DNA from: Pythium myriotylum
Lineage: Eukaryota > Oomycota > Peronosporomycetes > Pythiales > Pythiaceae
Direction of reading: 5' to 3'
DNA: 64,000 bases
NCBI GenBank assembly: GCA_023091665.1
Contig: JALJCQ010000003.1
Coordinates: 1,364,001-1,428,000, forward strand
The notes beneath the pieces are model-generated. The model did no database searches. It saw nothing but the letters and a program-made list of their open reading frames with translations, and was not told the DNA's origin. Position 1 is the stretch's first letter; every line of letters begins with the position of its first letter. Of the stretch, positions 21,944 to 34,437 are shown one piece after another. The translations under genes and the position numbers were made by a program.

Positions 21944-24900
21944 AAGACTGCAGCCACCAAGCTCGACGACCAAGCCAAGGCGTTTGTGTCGGAGCAAGAT
22001 ACTCGTGTATGCTCGCACTGCGGCAAGACTGGTCACTTAGTTGACCGTTGTTGGGCCAAGAACAAGCAAGAAGGTCGCAAATTCGGCGGTGGTCGCTTTG
22101 GCGGAAAACGCGCGAACCACGTACAACGCGACTATGAAGAAGACGATGACGCCATCGCCTTCGCTGTATCAATGGAGGCCAGTATAGCGCCGGACACTTC
22201 CATGATTGGGAAGTGGGCGATTGACAGTGGTGCCACGCACCATGTCTGTAACGACCGCTCGATGTTTGCCAGTTTGGCTGAGGGCGACCACGGTGAACTT
22301 GTGGTCGCGGAAGGAACGAAGACCAAGATCCTCGGCGTTGGCACAGTGCACGAGCGCGCTATCATTCACGGCGGACAAGTTCGTGACCTCGAACTCCGCG
22401 ACGTATTATACGTACCAGGAATCAAGAAGAATCTGCTTTCAATCCCGCAGATCAACAAGTCAGGCAAGTTTCGCGTTGTCTTCGAAGGGCCTGCAATGAG
22501 CGTATTCGACAAAAGGTCGCGGAAGGTCGTCGCGACTGCTCAACTTGCGTTCGGGTTGTTTTGGCTCCGCTCATTCCCGCGCGCCACTTCGCCTTCAGCT
22601 TTGACAATCTCGGCGGACCGCGCAATCTCGATCCTGCACGAGCGCATGGGTCATGCATCGACTCCGTTGTTGCGCTTGTTGCTCGACAAGTCAATGGTGA
22701 AGGACGCGGATCTGCCTACGAGCACCAAAGCTACACCGATGTGCCAAGGGTGCCAGCAAGGCAAAATGGTCCAGAAGCCATTCAAGTCCAACACCGAGAA
22801 GCGCAAGTTTCAACCGTTCGAACTCATCCATCTCGACCTTTGTGGCCCGATGGAGGTCGACAGCATCGGCGGCAGCAAGTATTTGCTCCTGATCGTGGAC
22901 GAATCCAGTGGTTTGATGCACGGTTCATGCATTGCGTCCAAGTCAGACTGCAGTGCACTGATCATCAAATTCATCAAGCAAGTCAGCAACCAGTTTGATC
23001 GCCGTGTCAAGTTTGTACGTCACGACGGAGCCAAGGAATTTGCTACGAGTGCAATCAAGGCGTTCTATGCTGACCAAGGCATCGAGCAGCAAGTCACTGT
23101 GCCATACGCGCACCAAACCAACAGTACGGCCGAGCGCAACATCCGAAGTATCGTCACGATGGGTCGCAGCATGCTCCATCATGCTGGTTTGGACAAAATC
23201 TTCTGGGCAGAAGCAGCAATGACCGCGATCTACATCAAGAATCGCTTGCCATCACCGAAGTCCAACGACAAGACACCGTATGAACTGGTCTACGGTGAGA
23301 AACCTAGCATCAAGCACATGCGCGTCTTCGGCTGTCTCGCGTTCGTACTCACACCAAGTGAGATGCGCAAGAAGTGGGATGCCAAGTCTCGCCCTGGCCT
23401 ATTCGTCGGTTATCAAGAGTCATCAAAAGCGTATCGGATCTTCGACATTGAAGCTAACAAGATCGTCATCAGTCGCGATGTCAATTTCGACGAGACCAAG
23501 CCCGGCGGCTGGTACCTCGAAAACACTACATCAGGCATGGACGACTTGCTGGAACGACTCGATGACATCGACAACGAAGGTGGTCTCAACTTGGCCAATT
23601 TCAAGTACAGTGGCAAACGCCGCTCAGGTGCCCCACAACCAGTTGAACCAATGCAATCCGACGCAGACGATGAAGCAAGCGGTTCGGAAAGTGTTCGAAG
23701 ATCAACCCGACGACGAATGTCCCCAGTCGAGTGGTGGCGTGCAAGTGCGAACCTGACAGAGACCAGCGATTTCACTGAACCAAGCACGTATGAAGAGGCC
23801 GTCAGTGGCCCAGATCAAGAACACTGGAAGCGTGCGATTACCGCCGAGTTACGATCTATGCAAGAACGAGAAGTGTTCTCACCAGCCAAGCTTCCAAACG
23901 GCGAACGAGCGATCGACGCCAAGTGGGTGTTCAAGATCAAAAGACGTGCCGATGGTTCGATCGACAAGTACAAGGCTCGACTTGTGGCTCGAGGATTCAA
24001 GCAGAAGTACGGTATCGACTACACCGAGACGTTTGCACCAGTATTCAAGTACACGACTCTTCGCATGATGATTGCACTAGCAAAGTCATTCGGTTGGCCT
24101 GTTGAGCAACTCGACGTCGTAACTGCTTTCCTTTATGGCGTGATGAAGGAACAAGTATTCATCCGGACTCCCGAAGGCATGGAACTCGAGCGAGGCTACG
24201 ACTGTCTCAAGCTACTCAAGTCCATCTACGGACTAAAACAGGCGTCTCGGGTCTGGAACGAAACCTTCGACGAGTACGTACGATCGATCGGCTTCAACGC
24301 ATCCAAGTCCGATCCGTGTCTGTACATCAAGTGTATCGATGGCCAGTGTGTGCTCCTACTCGTCTACGTTGACGATGTGATCATTACTGGAAGTTCGCCT
24401 GACCTGATCACGGACGTGAAGTCACAACTCAAGACGCGATTCGAGATGACCGACAATGGTCCATGCAAGTTTGTCCTCGGCATCGAACTCGTCGACAATG
24501 CAGATGGTTCGGTTACTCTGTGCCAGCGCCGTTACATCAGTGACATCTTAAAGCGCTTCAACATGGAAGACTGCAAGCCGGTAGCAAGCCCAGTTGACGT
24601 CAGTGCCAAGCTCACCACGACGAATGAAGACGATGTGCCGGTCACCAATGCCCCATACCGCGAGGCAGTTGGTGCACTGATGCATGTAATGTGTGCCACT
24701 CGACCTGACATTGCATTCGCCGTGGGAATGGTCTCGCGATTCATGGAAGCGCCCCATGAAGTCCATTGGATTGCCGTCAAGCGCATCTTCCGTTACCTCC
24801 AAGGCACCAAGTCGCACGGGATTCGATTCACCACAGACCCGGACATGAAGTTTGCTGGCTACTCCGATGCCGATTGGGCCGGTGACATATCAGACCGCAA

Positions 24901-25333
24901 GTCAACATCCGGCTACGTGTTTACACTTGCCGGCGGACCCATTAGCTGGGGATCCAAGAAGCAATCAAGTGTCTCCCTATCTACAAGCGAAGCCGAGTAC
25001 ATCGCATTGAGTCTCGCAATTCAAGAGGGCAAGTGGGTCCATCGCCTACTGTGTGAAGCATTGGACTCTGCACAAGTCCCAAGTCCGAAGTTGGTGATTC
25101 TTGAAGACAACCAGTCATGCATCAAGATGACCAAGAACCCAGTAAACCATGGTCGTGCCAAGCACATCGACATCAAATACCACCACATTCGTGATGAAGT
25201 CAAGTCCGGGGAAGTCGAAGTAAAGTACTGCCCAAGCTCAACCATGAACGCCGACTTGCTCACGAAGGGTCTACCCGGTCCCCGTCACCAAGAGCTCACT
25301 CAAGCCCTCGGAATTCAAGGCTGTGACCATTGA
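21944..25333 (+). pseudogene. Family-2 gag-pol of element X, 5' part displaced
   Basis: Continues the frame from residue Lys-Thr-Ala-Ala (about residue 199 of the 1,326-aa protein) to the normal stop, including zinc knuckle, protease, integrase, reverse transcriptase (YVDD) and RNase H. The only residue difference I noticed from the intact copy is Ala to Ser in the RNase H region (LDSAQVPS). It has no start of its own because element Y separates it from its gag half. An internal ATG or GTG start would give a gag-less protein. Confidence 0.88.
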
Positions 25334-25340
25334 GGGGGGC

Positions 25341-25695
25341 TATTATGGGTACAATGTGTCACAACATCTTGAAGTTGAAGTTCAAGTTGTGGAAGATTCA
25401 ACTGTAGAAAATTCTCATGTGGAAGATTCCCATGTAGAAAATTCTCAGGTGGAAAGTTCTCCATCTAGTTCTGGGTTGAACCCAGTTCAACCCATCAACC
25501 TTGTTGAAGTACCCACGAAGTGTGTATACCTCTGCATATGATTACGATAGGTAGGACATGCATATGTTTATGGTAGCGTAGGACACAAGACGGCTTAGAG
25601 GTAGCGACAGCGAACTAAGTCCCGATCAATTCACTCTGCATTTTGCCAAGCTTCAGTCAAGTCCACTCCTCTTCTCGACTTCGTGACCTTTAATA
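25341..25695 (+). repeat. Family-2 LTR e (outer right LTR of element X)
   Basis: 355 bp with TATTA/TAATA ends. Followed by GAGTC (25696-25700), the right copy of the duplication in host element D. Confidence 0.92.
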
Positions 25696-26150
25696 GAGTC
25701 TTCATCGACATGAGAATGTCTCCCACGCCAACTGCTTGGACCGTGCCATCATCGGCCAGATGCACGTCGACTGGGTCAATCTTCTTGTAGTTCATCATGA
25801 ACTGCTTGGTTCGCGACATGTGCTGAGTCGCACCCGAGTCGACCAACCACGCCGTGGATTGACTCGACTTGCCTTGGGTCTTCCCGACCGAGAACAGGTA
25901 CTCGCCGGGGTCTTCATCTCGCGCAAGGTTCGCTCGCTGGAACCGTTGCCGAGGGTTGCCGTTTCCATTTCCGTTGCCGCCGGAGTTGCCGTTGCCGTTG
26001 CCGTTGTCCTTGACACGCGAGTGGCACTCCGCGGCCCAATGACCGATCTTGCCGCAGTAGTTGCACGTGCCAGTCTTCTTGACTGCACGGCCCTTGGGCT
26101 TCGCGTCACTTGTCATGAACGCTTGGCCAAGCGTGGCTCCGTCGCCACCT
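25696..26150 (-). pseudogene. Copia pol of element D, 5' part (zinc knuckle and protease)
   Basis: On the - strand this encodes [15 protein letters not shown], the CCHC knuckle, the Asn/Gly repeat and the protease ([11 protein letters not shown]), up to ILMSMKT where the family-2 insert interrupts it. It is the displaced N-terminal half of the D polyprotein and, like B, lacks the gag N-terminal domain and primer binding site. Confidence 0.85.
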
Positions 26151-26255
26151 TGTTGAAAGGTCGCTTGGTTGGTGGGATGCAAAATGCAAAGTGAATTGAT
26201 CGGGACTTAGTTCGCTACTGCTACCTCTAAGCCGTCTGTGTGTGTCCTACGCTAC
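26151..26255 (-). repeat. Family-1 LTR stub (5' LTR of D, truncated)
   Basis: Retains the TGTTGAAAGG end and about 105 bp, then breaks at CTACGCTAC and joins RNase H coding sequence of the opposite strand through a short ACG overlap. Confidence 0.85.
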
Positions 26256-26740
26256 GTTGAAGCACCAGCGGCTACGTGTTCATGCTCAACGGCGGGTGCA
26301 TCAGCTGGCGCAGCAAGAAGCAGCGAACTGTCGCCCTCTCCTCGACCGAAGCAGAGTACATGGCTCTATCGGAAGCGATCCAAGAAGCCGTGTGGCTCAA
26401 GGCGTTCCTGTGCGAACTCGGCGAAGTTGCAAGTGACCAAGCGCTCACGGTGTACGAAGACAACCAAGGTGCCATCGCGTTGGCCAAGAACCCCGAGTTC
26501 CACAAGCGCACCAAGCACATCGACATTCGCTACCACTTCGTTCGTGAGAAGGTCGACGACGGCCAAGTGTGTCTGCAGTATTGCCCGACCCAAGACATGC
26601 TTGCCGACATCATGACCAAGCCGATCCCCACTGTCCAGTTCGACGTGCTCCGCACCAAGCTTGGTGTTCAAGACGCAGTCGAGTCGAGGGGGGGTGTTGA
26701 AGATGATGCGCCTCGAACCCAGCGTCATCATTCCAGTTGA
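26256..26740 (+). pseudogene. Copia RNase H fragment E
   Basis: Only the C-terminal RNase H part survives, from [10 protein letters not shown] through [18 protein letters not shown] and KHIDIRYHF to the normal end inside the LTR. It has no start codon or upstream domains. It shares the variant codon GGG (AACGGCGGGTGC) with inverted fragment H at 30586-30992 and with fragment J, so these three have a common source. Confidence 0.85.
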
Positions 26741-27066
26741 AGCTCGGCAGTTGAAGCTCGGCTGTAGAAGATTCTCCTGCAGAAGATTCTCCTGCAGAAG
26801 ATTCTCCGTGGAAGATTCGACATGTGGAAGATTCGACATGTGGAAGATTCTCCGTCTGGTTCTGGTTTGAATCCAGTGCCACCCATCGACTTCGTTGAAG
26901 TATCCACGAAGTCAGTTTATGTTTGCATATGTTTACGATAGGTAGGACATACATTTGATTATGGTAGCGTAGGACACACAGACGGCTTAGAGGTAGCAGC
27001 AGCGAACTAAGTCCCGATCAATTCACTTTGCATTTTGCATCCCACCAACCAAGCGACCTTCCAACA
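26695..27066 (+). repeat. Family-1 LTR, 5' LTR of element F
   Basis: 372 bp, TGTTG...CAACA. By eye identical to the LTR at 30104-30475. It is also joined to fragment E through a normal purine tract, so no target duplication is visible on this side. Confidence 0.92.
27022..27039 (+). promoter_or_regulatory. Initiator-like motif in family-1 LTR
   Basis: TTCACTTTGCATTTTGCA fits the oomycete initiator consensus TCAYTYYNCAWTTT. It is present at the same place in every family-1 LTR that keeps its 3' part, and predicts an RNA start about 43 bases before the LTR end. Confidence 0.55.
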
Positions 27067-27070
27067 GGTT

Positions 27071-30000
27071 ATGAGCCCAAGCCCAGCCGACTCTGCCTCC
27101 ACCGACTTCGCCTCCCCAGCCTTCGCCATGGATTCGACCACCCCAGCCCGCATCAACAAGTTCGACGGAACCAACTTCCACACATGGAAGTTCAAGATGC
27201 AGATGGTGCTCGAAGAACGCGACGTCTGGGAAGTTGTCTGTGGAGAGGTCAAACTCGAGCAGTGCCAGACCGACGCGGACCGAGCCCTCTTCAAGAAGAA
27301 GTCTCGCAAGGCGCTCGCGATGATCTGTCTCGCGATGGAAGACTCGCAGCTCCCGCTGGTTCGGTCGGCGAGTGGTGCGCAAGATGCATGGTCAAGACTG
27401 GAAGAACACTTCGAGAAGAAGAGCCTTGCCAACAAGCTCTTTCTTCGTCGTCGTTTCTTCACGACCATGATGGAAGAAGGTGACGATGTGCTCACGCACA
27501 TCAACAAGCTCAAGACCCTGGCGGAGCAACTCGACGCAGTCGGCGCTCCGGTCAGCGAAGACGACTTGGTGATCACGCTTCTCGGCAGTCTCAGCGAGTC
27601 GTACCAGTTCCTCATCACGGCGTTGGAGTCGCGTGTCGACGCGCTCACGTGGGAACTCGTGACGTCTCGGCTGCTCCACGAAGACATGAAGCGCAAGGAG
27701 CAAGGTGGCGACGGAGCCACGCTTGGCCAAGCGTTCATGACAAGTGACGCGAAGCCCAAGGGCCGTGCAGTCAAGAAGACTGGCACGTGCAACTACTGCG
27801 GCAAGATCGGTCATTGGGCCGCGGAGTGCCACTCGCGTGTCAAGGACAACGGCAACGGCAACCCTCGGCAACGGTTCCAGCGAGCGAACCTTGCGCGAGA
27901 TGAAGACCCCGGCGAGTACCTGTTCTCGGTCGGGAAGACCCAAGGCAAGTCGAGTCAATCCACGGCGTGGTTGGTCGACTCGGGTGCGACTCAGCACATG
28001 TCGCGAACCAAGCAGTTCATGATGAACTACAAGAAGATTGACCCAGTCGACGTGCATCTGGCCGATGATGGCACGGTCCAAGCAGTTGGCGTGGGAGACA
28101 TTCTCATGTCGATGAAGACTCCAAGCGGTGTCAAGAAGGGTTTGCTCACCAACGTGTGGCATATCCCCAAGCTCAGCCGCAACCTGTTCTCGGTCGGAAG
28201 ATTCACGGAGGACGTTGCTCCCGTGACGTTCGACAAGGACGGTTGCTTCGTCGTTCTCAAGGGCGCCAAGCGGACCATCGGCACTCGTATCGGCAAGGGT
28301 CTGTTCAAGCTCAACATGTCTCCAGTGTCGACTGAAGCAGCCCACGCCGCCAGTGCAAGACGAGGTCGCGCCATGTCCAAGTCGTACCTGTGGCACCTCC
28401 GACTCGGTCACATCGGCTTCAGCGGACCCGAAGCCATCGTCAAGAAGGACCTCGCCGACGGACTCGACATTGGGTCTGTGCAAGAGTGGGAGGTCTGTGA
28501 AGGCTGTGCACTCGGCAAGCTGACTCGCGTCAAGTTCCAGTCGGGCACGACCAAGCGGTCTGCGAATCTGCTTGACGTCGTGTACAGCGATGTGGCCGGC
28601 CCCATGAAGACTCCGACTTTCGGTGGCATGAAGTACTTTGCCACCTTCACCGACGACAAGTCTCGACTGTGCAAGTTGTACCTGATGCGGTCCAAGGACG
28701 AAGTCTACGACAAGTTCGTCGAGTTCGTCAACTGGGCCGAGAACCAAACCGGTCGTCGAGTCAAGGTGCTTCGAACCGACGGCGGCGGCGAGTACCAGTC
28801 GGCCAAACTTGCCAAGTTCTGCCGCAAGCGTGGCATCGAGCACGACGTCACGCCGCCATACACGCCTCAGTTGAACGGTGTGGCGGAGCGCATGAACCGA
28901 ACCATCGGTGAGTGTGGTCGTTGCAAGCTCCACCATGCCAACTTGTCCGACGAGTACTGGGGCGAAGCCGTCATGACTGCAGTCGAAGTTCGCAACCGAC
29001 TTCCGACCCGCGCTCAAGACTTGTACAAGTCGCCGTACGAAGAATGGTACGGGAAGAAGCCCTTGCTCGCCAACTTCAAGGTGTTCGGCTGCCATGCGTA
29101 CGTCCACGTGCCCAAGGAGAAGCGGTCGAAGTTCGACGCCCGAGCCATCTTGTGTCGGTTCCTCGGCTACTCGGACCACGAGAAAGCGTATCGGTTTGAA
29201 GAAATCGCAACCGGCCGGATCGTCATCAGTCGAGACGCGCAGTTCATGGAAGACACATTCGACGATGGCAAGCGCGAAGAACCCTGGAGCAAGTCCGTCG
29301 AGTTCCGCGACGATGAAGATGATGAAGATCAAGATGAAGCAACCGACAACCAAGATGATGAAGACATGGGTGAGCAGCCAGCCTCACCAGCACCAAGTCA
29401 GCGCAGCTACGAGCGACCGGAGTGGCAACAGGGCCAGCGGCGCACTGATGTACCTCATGGTCGGCACTCGACCAGACCTCGCAGCGGCAGTCGGCACACT
29501 CAGCCAGTTCGCCGCGGACCCGTGTCCAACACACTGGCAAGCTCTCAAGCGTGTGCTCCGGTATCTGCAAGCGACTCCGACCTACGGCCTGCAGTTCTCG
29601 GCATCGAACGACGGAAGACTGGTCGGCTACTCCGACGCCGACTGGGCTGGCGACATCGAGTCACGTCGAAGCACCAGCGGCTACGTGTTCATGCTCAACG
29701 GCGGATGCACCAGCTGGCGCAGCAAGAAGCAGCGAACTGTCGCCCTCTCCTCGACCGAAGCAGAGTACATGGCTCTATCGGAAGCGATCCAAGAAGCCGT
29801 GTGGCTCAAGGCGTTCCTGTGCGAACTCGGCGAAGTTGCAAGTGACCAAGCGCTCACGGTGTACGAAGACAACCAAGGTGCCATCGCGTTGGCCAAGAAC
29901 CCCGAGTTCCACAAGCGCACCAAGCACATCGACATTCGCTACCACTTCGTTCGTGAGAAGGTCGACGACGGCCAAGTGTGTCTGCAGTATTGCCCGACCC

Positions 30001-30149
30001 AAGACATGCTTGCCGACATCATGACCAAGCCGATCCCCACTGTCCAGTTCGACGTGCTCCGCACCAAGCTTGGTGTTCAAGACGCAGTCGAGTCGAGGGG
30101 GAGTGTTGAAGATGATGCGCCTCGAACCCAGCGTCATCATTCCAGTTGA
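27071..30149 (+). pseudogene. Copia gag-pol of element F, RT-deleted and frame-shifted
   Basis: ATG 27071 begins [11 protein letters not shown]. Gag, zinc knuckle, a shortened Asn/Gly repeat, protease and integrase (DDE residues present) read normally to EWQQGQR at 29440. The deletion then joins this to the tail of pol out of frame (1,247 bp is not a multiple of three), so translation continues in a wrong Arg-rich frame to 29845. The RNase H frame ([13 protein letters not shown] onward, 29442-30149) stays open but is disconnected. Reverse transcriptase and its YVDD are absent. The gag-integrase product could still be functional in trans. Confidence 0.87.
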
Positions 30150-30475
30150 AGCTCGGCAGTTGAAGCTCGGCTGTAGAAGATTCTCCTGCAGAAGATTCTC
30201 CTGCAGAAGATTCTCCGTGGAAGATTCGACATGTGGAAGATTCGACATGTGGAAGATTCTCCGTCTGGTTCTGGTTTGAATCCAGTGCCACCCATCGACT
30301 TCGTTGAAGTATCCACGAAGTCAGTTTATGTTTGCATATGTTTACGATAGGTAGGACATACATTTGATTATGGTAGCGTAGGACACACAGACGGCTTAGA
30401 GGTAGCAGCAGCGAACTAAGTCCCGATCAATTCACTTTGCATTTTGCATCCCACCAACCAAGCGACCTTCCAACA
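30104..30475 (+). repeat. Family-1 LTR, 3' LTR of element F
   Basis: 372 bp. Its CAACA end is followed immediately by a family-1 LTR piece of opposite orientation (30476). Confidence 0.92.
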
Positions 30476-30992
30476 GAATCTTCTGCAGGAGAATCTTCTG
30501 CAGGAGAATCTTCTACAGCCGAGCTTCAACTGCCGAGCTTCAACTGGAATGATGACGCTGGGTTCGAGGCGCATCATCTTCAACACCCCCCCTCGACTCG
30601 ACTGCGTCTTGAACACCAAGCTTGGTGCGGAGCACGTCGAACTGGACAGTGGGGATCGGCTTGGTCATGATGTCGGCAAGCATGTCTTGGGTCGGGCAAT
30701 ACTGCAGACACACTTGGCCGTCGTCGACCTTCTCACGAACGAAGTGGTAGCGAATGTCGATGTGCTTGGTGCGCTTGTGGAACTCGGGGTTCTTGGCCAA
30801 CGCGATGGCACCTTGGTTGTCTTCGTACACCGTGAGCGCTTGGTCGCTTGCAACTTCGCCGAGTTCGCACAGGAACGCCTTGAGCCACACGGCTTCTTGG
30901 ATCGCTTCCGATAGAGCCATGTACTCTGCTTCGGTCGAGGAGAGGGCGACAGTTCGCTGCTTCTTGCTGCGCCAGCTGATGCACCCGCCGTT
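30476..30992 (-). pseudogene. Copia fragment H: LTR piece plus RNase H end
   Basis: On the - strand this is the last about 135 codons of RNase H (from [12 protein letters not shown] at 30992 to the LTR) followed by the first 110 bp of an LTR (30476-30585). The left edge abuts the LTR end of F. The right edge abuts the TGTTGG end of G's LTR, preceded by CCGTT. No matching CCGTT follows the far LTR of G, so G does not look like a simple insertion here. Confidence 0.85.
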
Positions 30993-31364
30993 TGTTGGAA
31001 GGTCGCTTGGTTGGTGGGATGCAAAATGCAAAGTGAATTGATCGGGACTTAGTTCGCTGCTGCTACCTCTAAGCCGTCTGTGTGTCCTACGCTACCATAA
31101 TCAAATGTATGTCCTACCTATCGTAAACATATGCAAACATAAACTGACTTCGTGGATACTTCAACGAAGTCGATGGGTGGCACTGGATTCAAACCAGAAC
31201 CAGACGGAGAATCTTCCACATGTCGAATCTTCCACATGTCGAATCTTCCACGGAGAATCTTCTGCAGGAGAATCTTCTGCAGGAGAATCTTCTACAGCCG
31301 AGCTTCAACTGCCGAGCTTCAACTGGAATGATGACGCTGGGTTCGAGGCGCATCATCTTCAACA
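30993..31364 (-). repeat. Family-1 LTR, 3' LTR of G
   Basis: 372 bp with both termini. It matches the LTR structure of element F (two GACATGTGGAAGATTC units and a duplicated CTGCAGAAGATTCTC). Confidence 0.9.
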
Positions 31365-34300
31365 CTCCCCCTCGACTCGACTGCGTCTTGAACACCAAGC
31401 TTGGTGCGGAGCACGTCGAACTGGACAGTGGGGATCGGCTTGGTCATGATGTCGGCAAGCATGTCTTGGGTCGGGCAATACTGCAGACACACTTGGCCGT
31501 CGTCGACCTTCTCACGAACGAAGTGGTAGCGAATGTCGATGTGCTTGGTGCGCTTGTGGAACTCGGGGTTCTTGGCCAACGCGATGGCACCTTGGTTGTC
31601 TTCGTACACCGTGAGCGCTTGGTCGCTTGCAACTTCGCCGAGTTCGCACAGGAACGCCTTGAGCCACACGGCTTCTTGGATCGCTTCCGATAGAGCCATG
31701 TACTCTGCTTCGGTCGAGGAGAGGGCGACAGTTCGCTGCTTCTTGCTGCGCCAGCTGATGCATCCGCCGTTGAGCATGAACACGTAGCCGCTGGTGCTTC
31801 GACGTGACTCGATGTCGCCAGCCCAGTCGGCGTCGGAGTAGCCGACCAGTCTTCCGTCGTTCGATGCCGAGAACTGCAGGCCGTAGGTCGGAGTCGCTTG
31901 CAGATACCGGAGCACACGCTTGAGAGCTTGCCAGTGTGTTGGACACGGGTCCGCGGCGAACTGGCTGAGTGTGCCGACTGCCGCTGCGAGGTCTGGTCGA
32001 GTGCCGACCATGAGGTACATCAGTGCGCCGCTGGCCCTGTTGCCACTCCGGTCGCTCGTAGCTGCGCTGACTTGGTGCTGGTGAGGCTGGCTGCTCACCC
32101 ATGTCTTCATCATCTTGGTTGTCGGTTGCTTCATCTTGATCTTCATCATCTTCATCGTCGCGGAACTCGACGGACTTGCTCCAGGGTTCTTCGCGCTTGC
32201 CATCGTCGAATGTGTCTTCCATGAACTGCGCGTCTCGACTGATGACGATCCGGCCGGTTGCGATTTCTTCAAACCGATACGCTTTCTCGTGGTCCGAGTA
32301 GCCGAGGAACCGACACAAGATGGCTCGGGCGTCGAACTTCGACCGCTTCTCCTTGGGCACGTGGACGTACGCATGGCAGCCGAACACCTTGAAGTTGGCG
32401 AGCAAGGGCTTCTTCCCGTACCATTCTTCGTACGGCGACTTGTACAAGTCTTGAGCGCGGGTCGGAAGTCGGTTGCGAACTTCGACTGCAGTCATGACGG
32501 CTTCGCCCCAGTACTCGTCGGACAAGTTGGCATGGTGGAGCTTGCAACGACCACACTCACCGATGGTTCGGTTCATGCGCTCCGCCACACCGTTCAACTG
32601 AGGCGTGTATGGCGGCGTGACGTCGTGCTCGATGCCACGCTTGCGGCAGAACTTGGCAAGTTTGGCCGACTGGTACTCGCCGCCGCCGTCGGTTCGAAGC
32701 ACCTTGACTCGACGACCGGTTTGGTTCTCGGCCCAGTTGACGAACTCGACGAACTTGTCGTAGACTTCGTCCTTGGACCGCATCAGGTACAACTTGCACA
32801 GTCGAGACTTGTCGTCGGTGAAGGTGGCAAAGTACTTCATGCCGCCGAAAGTCGGAGTCTTCATGGGGCCGGCCACATCGCTGTACACGACGTCAAGCAG
32901 ATTCGCAGACCGCTTGGTCGTGCCCGACTGGAACTTGACGCGAGTCAGCTTGCCGAGTGCACAGCCTTCACAGACCTCCCACTCTTGCACAGACCCGATA
33001 TCGAGTCCGTCGGCGAGGTCCTTCTTGACGATGGCTTCGAGTCCGCTGAAGCCGATGTGACCGAGTCGGAGGTGCCAGAGGTACGACTTGGACATGGCGC
33101 GACCTCGTCTTGCACTGGCGGCGTGGGCTGCTTCAGTCGATACTGGAGACATGTTGAGCTTGAACAGACCCTTGCCGATTCGAGTGCCGATGGTCCGCTT
33201 GGCGCCCTTGAGCACGACGAAGCAACCGTCCTTGTCGAACGTCACGGGAGCAACGTCCTCCGTGAATCTTCCGACCGAGAACAGGTTGCGGCTGAGCTTG
33301 GGGATATGCCACACGTTGGTGAGCAAACCCTTCTTGACACCGCTTGGAGTCTTCATCGACATGAGAATGTCTCCCACGCCAACTGCTTGGACCGTGCCAT
33401 CATCGGCCAGATGCACGTCGACTGGGTCAATCTTCTTGTAGTTCATCATGAACTGCTTGGTTCGCGACATGTGCTGAGTCGCACCCGAGTCGACCAACCA
33501 CGCCGTGGATTGACTCGACTTGCCTTGGGTCTTCCCGACCGAGAACAGGTACTCGCCGGGGTCTTCATCTCGCGCAAGGTTCGCTCGCTGGAACCGTTGC
33601 CGAGGGTTGCCGTTGCCGTTGCCGTTGCCGCCGGAGTTGCCGTTGCCGTTGCCGTTGTCCTTGACACGCGAGTGGCACTCCGCGGCCCAATGACCGATCT
33701 TGCCGCAGTAGTTGCACGTGCCAGTCTTCTTGACTGCACGGCCCTTGGGCTTCGCGTCACTTGTCATGAACGCTTGGCCAAGCGTGGCTCCGTCGCCACC
33801 TTGCTCCTTGCGCTTCATGTCTTCGTGGAGCAGCCGAGACGTCACGAGTTCCCACGTGAGCGCGTCGACACGCGACTCCAACGCCGTGATGAGGAACTGG
33901 TACGACTCGCTGAGACTGCCGAGAAGCGTGATCACCAAGTCGTCTTCGCTGACCGGAGCGCCGACTGCGTCGAGTTGCTCCGCCAGGGTCTTGAGCTTGT
34001 TGATGTGCGTGAGCACATCGTCACCTTCTTCCATCATGGTCGTGAAGAAACGACGACGAAGAAAGAGCTTGTTGGCAAGGCTCTTCTTCTCGAAGTGTTC
34101 TTCCAGTCTTGACCATGCATCTTGCGCACCACTCGCCGACCGAACCAGCGGGAGCTGCGAGTCTTCCATCGCGAGACAGATCATCGCGAGCGCCTTGCGA
34201 GACTTCTTCTTGAAGAGGGCTCGGTCCGCGTCGGTCTGGCACTGCTCGAGTTTGACCTCTCCACAGACAACTTCCCAGACGTCGCGTTCTTCGAGCACCA

Positions 34301-34433
34301 TCTGCATCTTGAACTTCCATGTGTGGAAGTTGGTTCCGTCGAACTTGTTGATGCGAGCTGGGGTGGTCGAATCCATGGCGAAGGCTGGGGAGGCGAAGTC
34401 GGTGGAGGCAGAGTCGGCTGGGCTTGGGCTCAT
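31319..34433 (-). pseudogene. Copia gag-pol of element G, RT-deleted and frame-shifted
   Basis: ATG 34433 ([11 protein letters not shown]). Gag, CCHC knuckle, protease, HHCC and DDE integrase are intact to EWQQGQR. The shared deletion then removes reverse transcriptase and shifts the frame. RNase H continues in a separate open frame to the stop at 31319. Because both breakpoints are the same as in F, the deletion arose once. Confidence 0.87.
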
Positions 34434-34437
34434 AACC

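Larger units (their letters stand above)
15333..25695 (+). mobile_element. Family-2 copia composite: element Y nested in element X, with tandem duplication
   Basis: Five 355-bp family-2 LTRs lie at 15333-15687, 16287-16641, 17241-17595, 21588-21942 and 25341-25695. They appear identical by eye, with ends TATTA/TAATA. The best reading is that element X (outer LTRs) was cut in gag by element Y (LTR 17241, gag-pol, LTR 21942). The host sequence GAAGA is repeated at 17236-17240 and 21943-21947. The unit [LTR plus 599 bp of gag] (954 bp) is then tandemly duplicated (15333-16286 and 16287-17240), which an unequal exchange between LTRs would produce. Confidence 0.9.
12099..26255 (-). mobile_element. 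Family-1 copia element D, split by a family-2 insertion
   Basis: D occupies 12099-15332 and 25696-26255 on the - strand. It is interrupted by the family-2 composite at 15333-25695. GAGTC occurs on both sides of the insert (15328-15332 and 25696-25700), matching one GAGTC in intact copies: a 5-bp target-site duplication. The right part ends in an LTR stub (26151-26255) that joins gag sequence without a primer binding site, as in B. The stub is cut at GCTAC and fused to RNase H sequence of fragment E in the opposite orientation. Confidence 0.87.
26695..30475 (+). mobile_element. Family-1 copia element F, reverse transcriptase deleted
   Basis: Two identical 372-bp LTRs flank a primer binding site, a complete gag/protease/integrase region and the RNase H end. 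A single 1,247-bp internal deletion (measured against element B) removes the linker and reverse transcriptase, with junction at 29440/29441 and CGG shared at the break. Identical LTRs point to very recent mobilisation or gene conversion. With no reverse transcriptase it would need enzymes from another copy. Confidence 0.9.

Noticed and set aside
29442..29845. Arg-rich C-terminal extension of the F polyprotein as a new fusion domain
   Set aside because: It is the RNase H region read in a wrong frame after the 1,247-bp deletion; the proper RNase H frame is also open.
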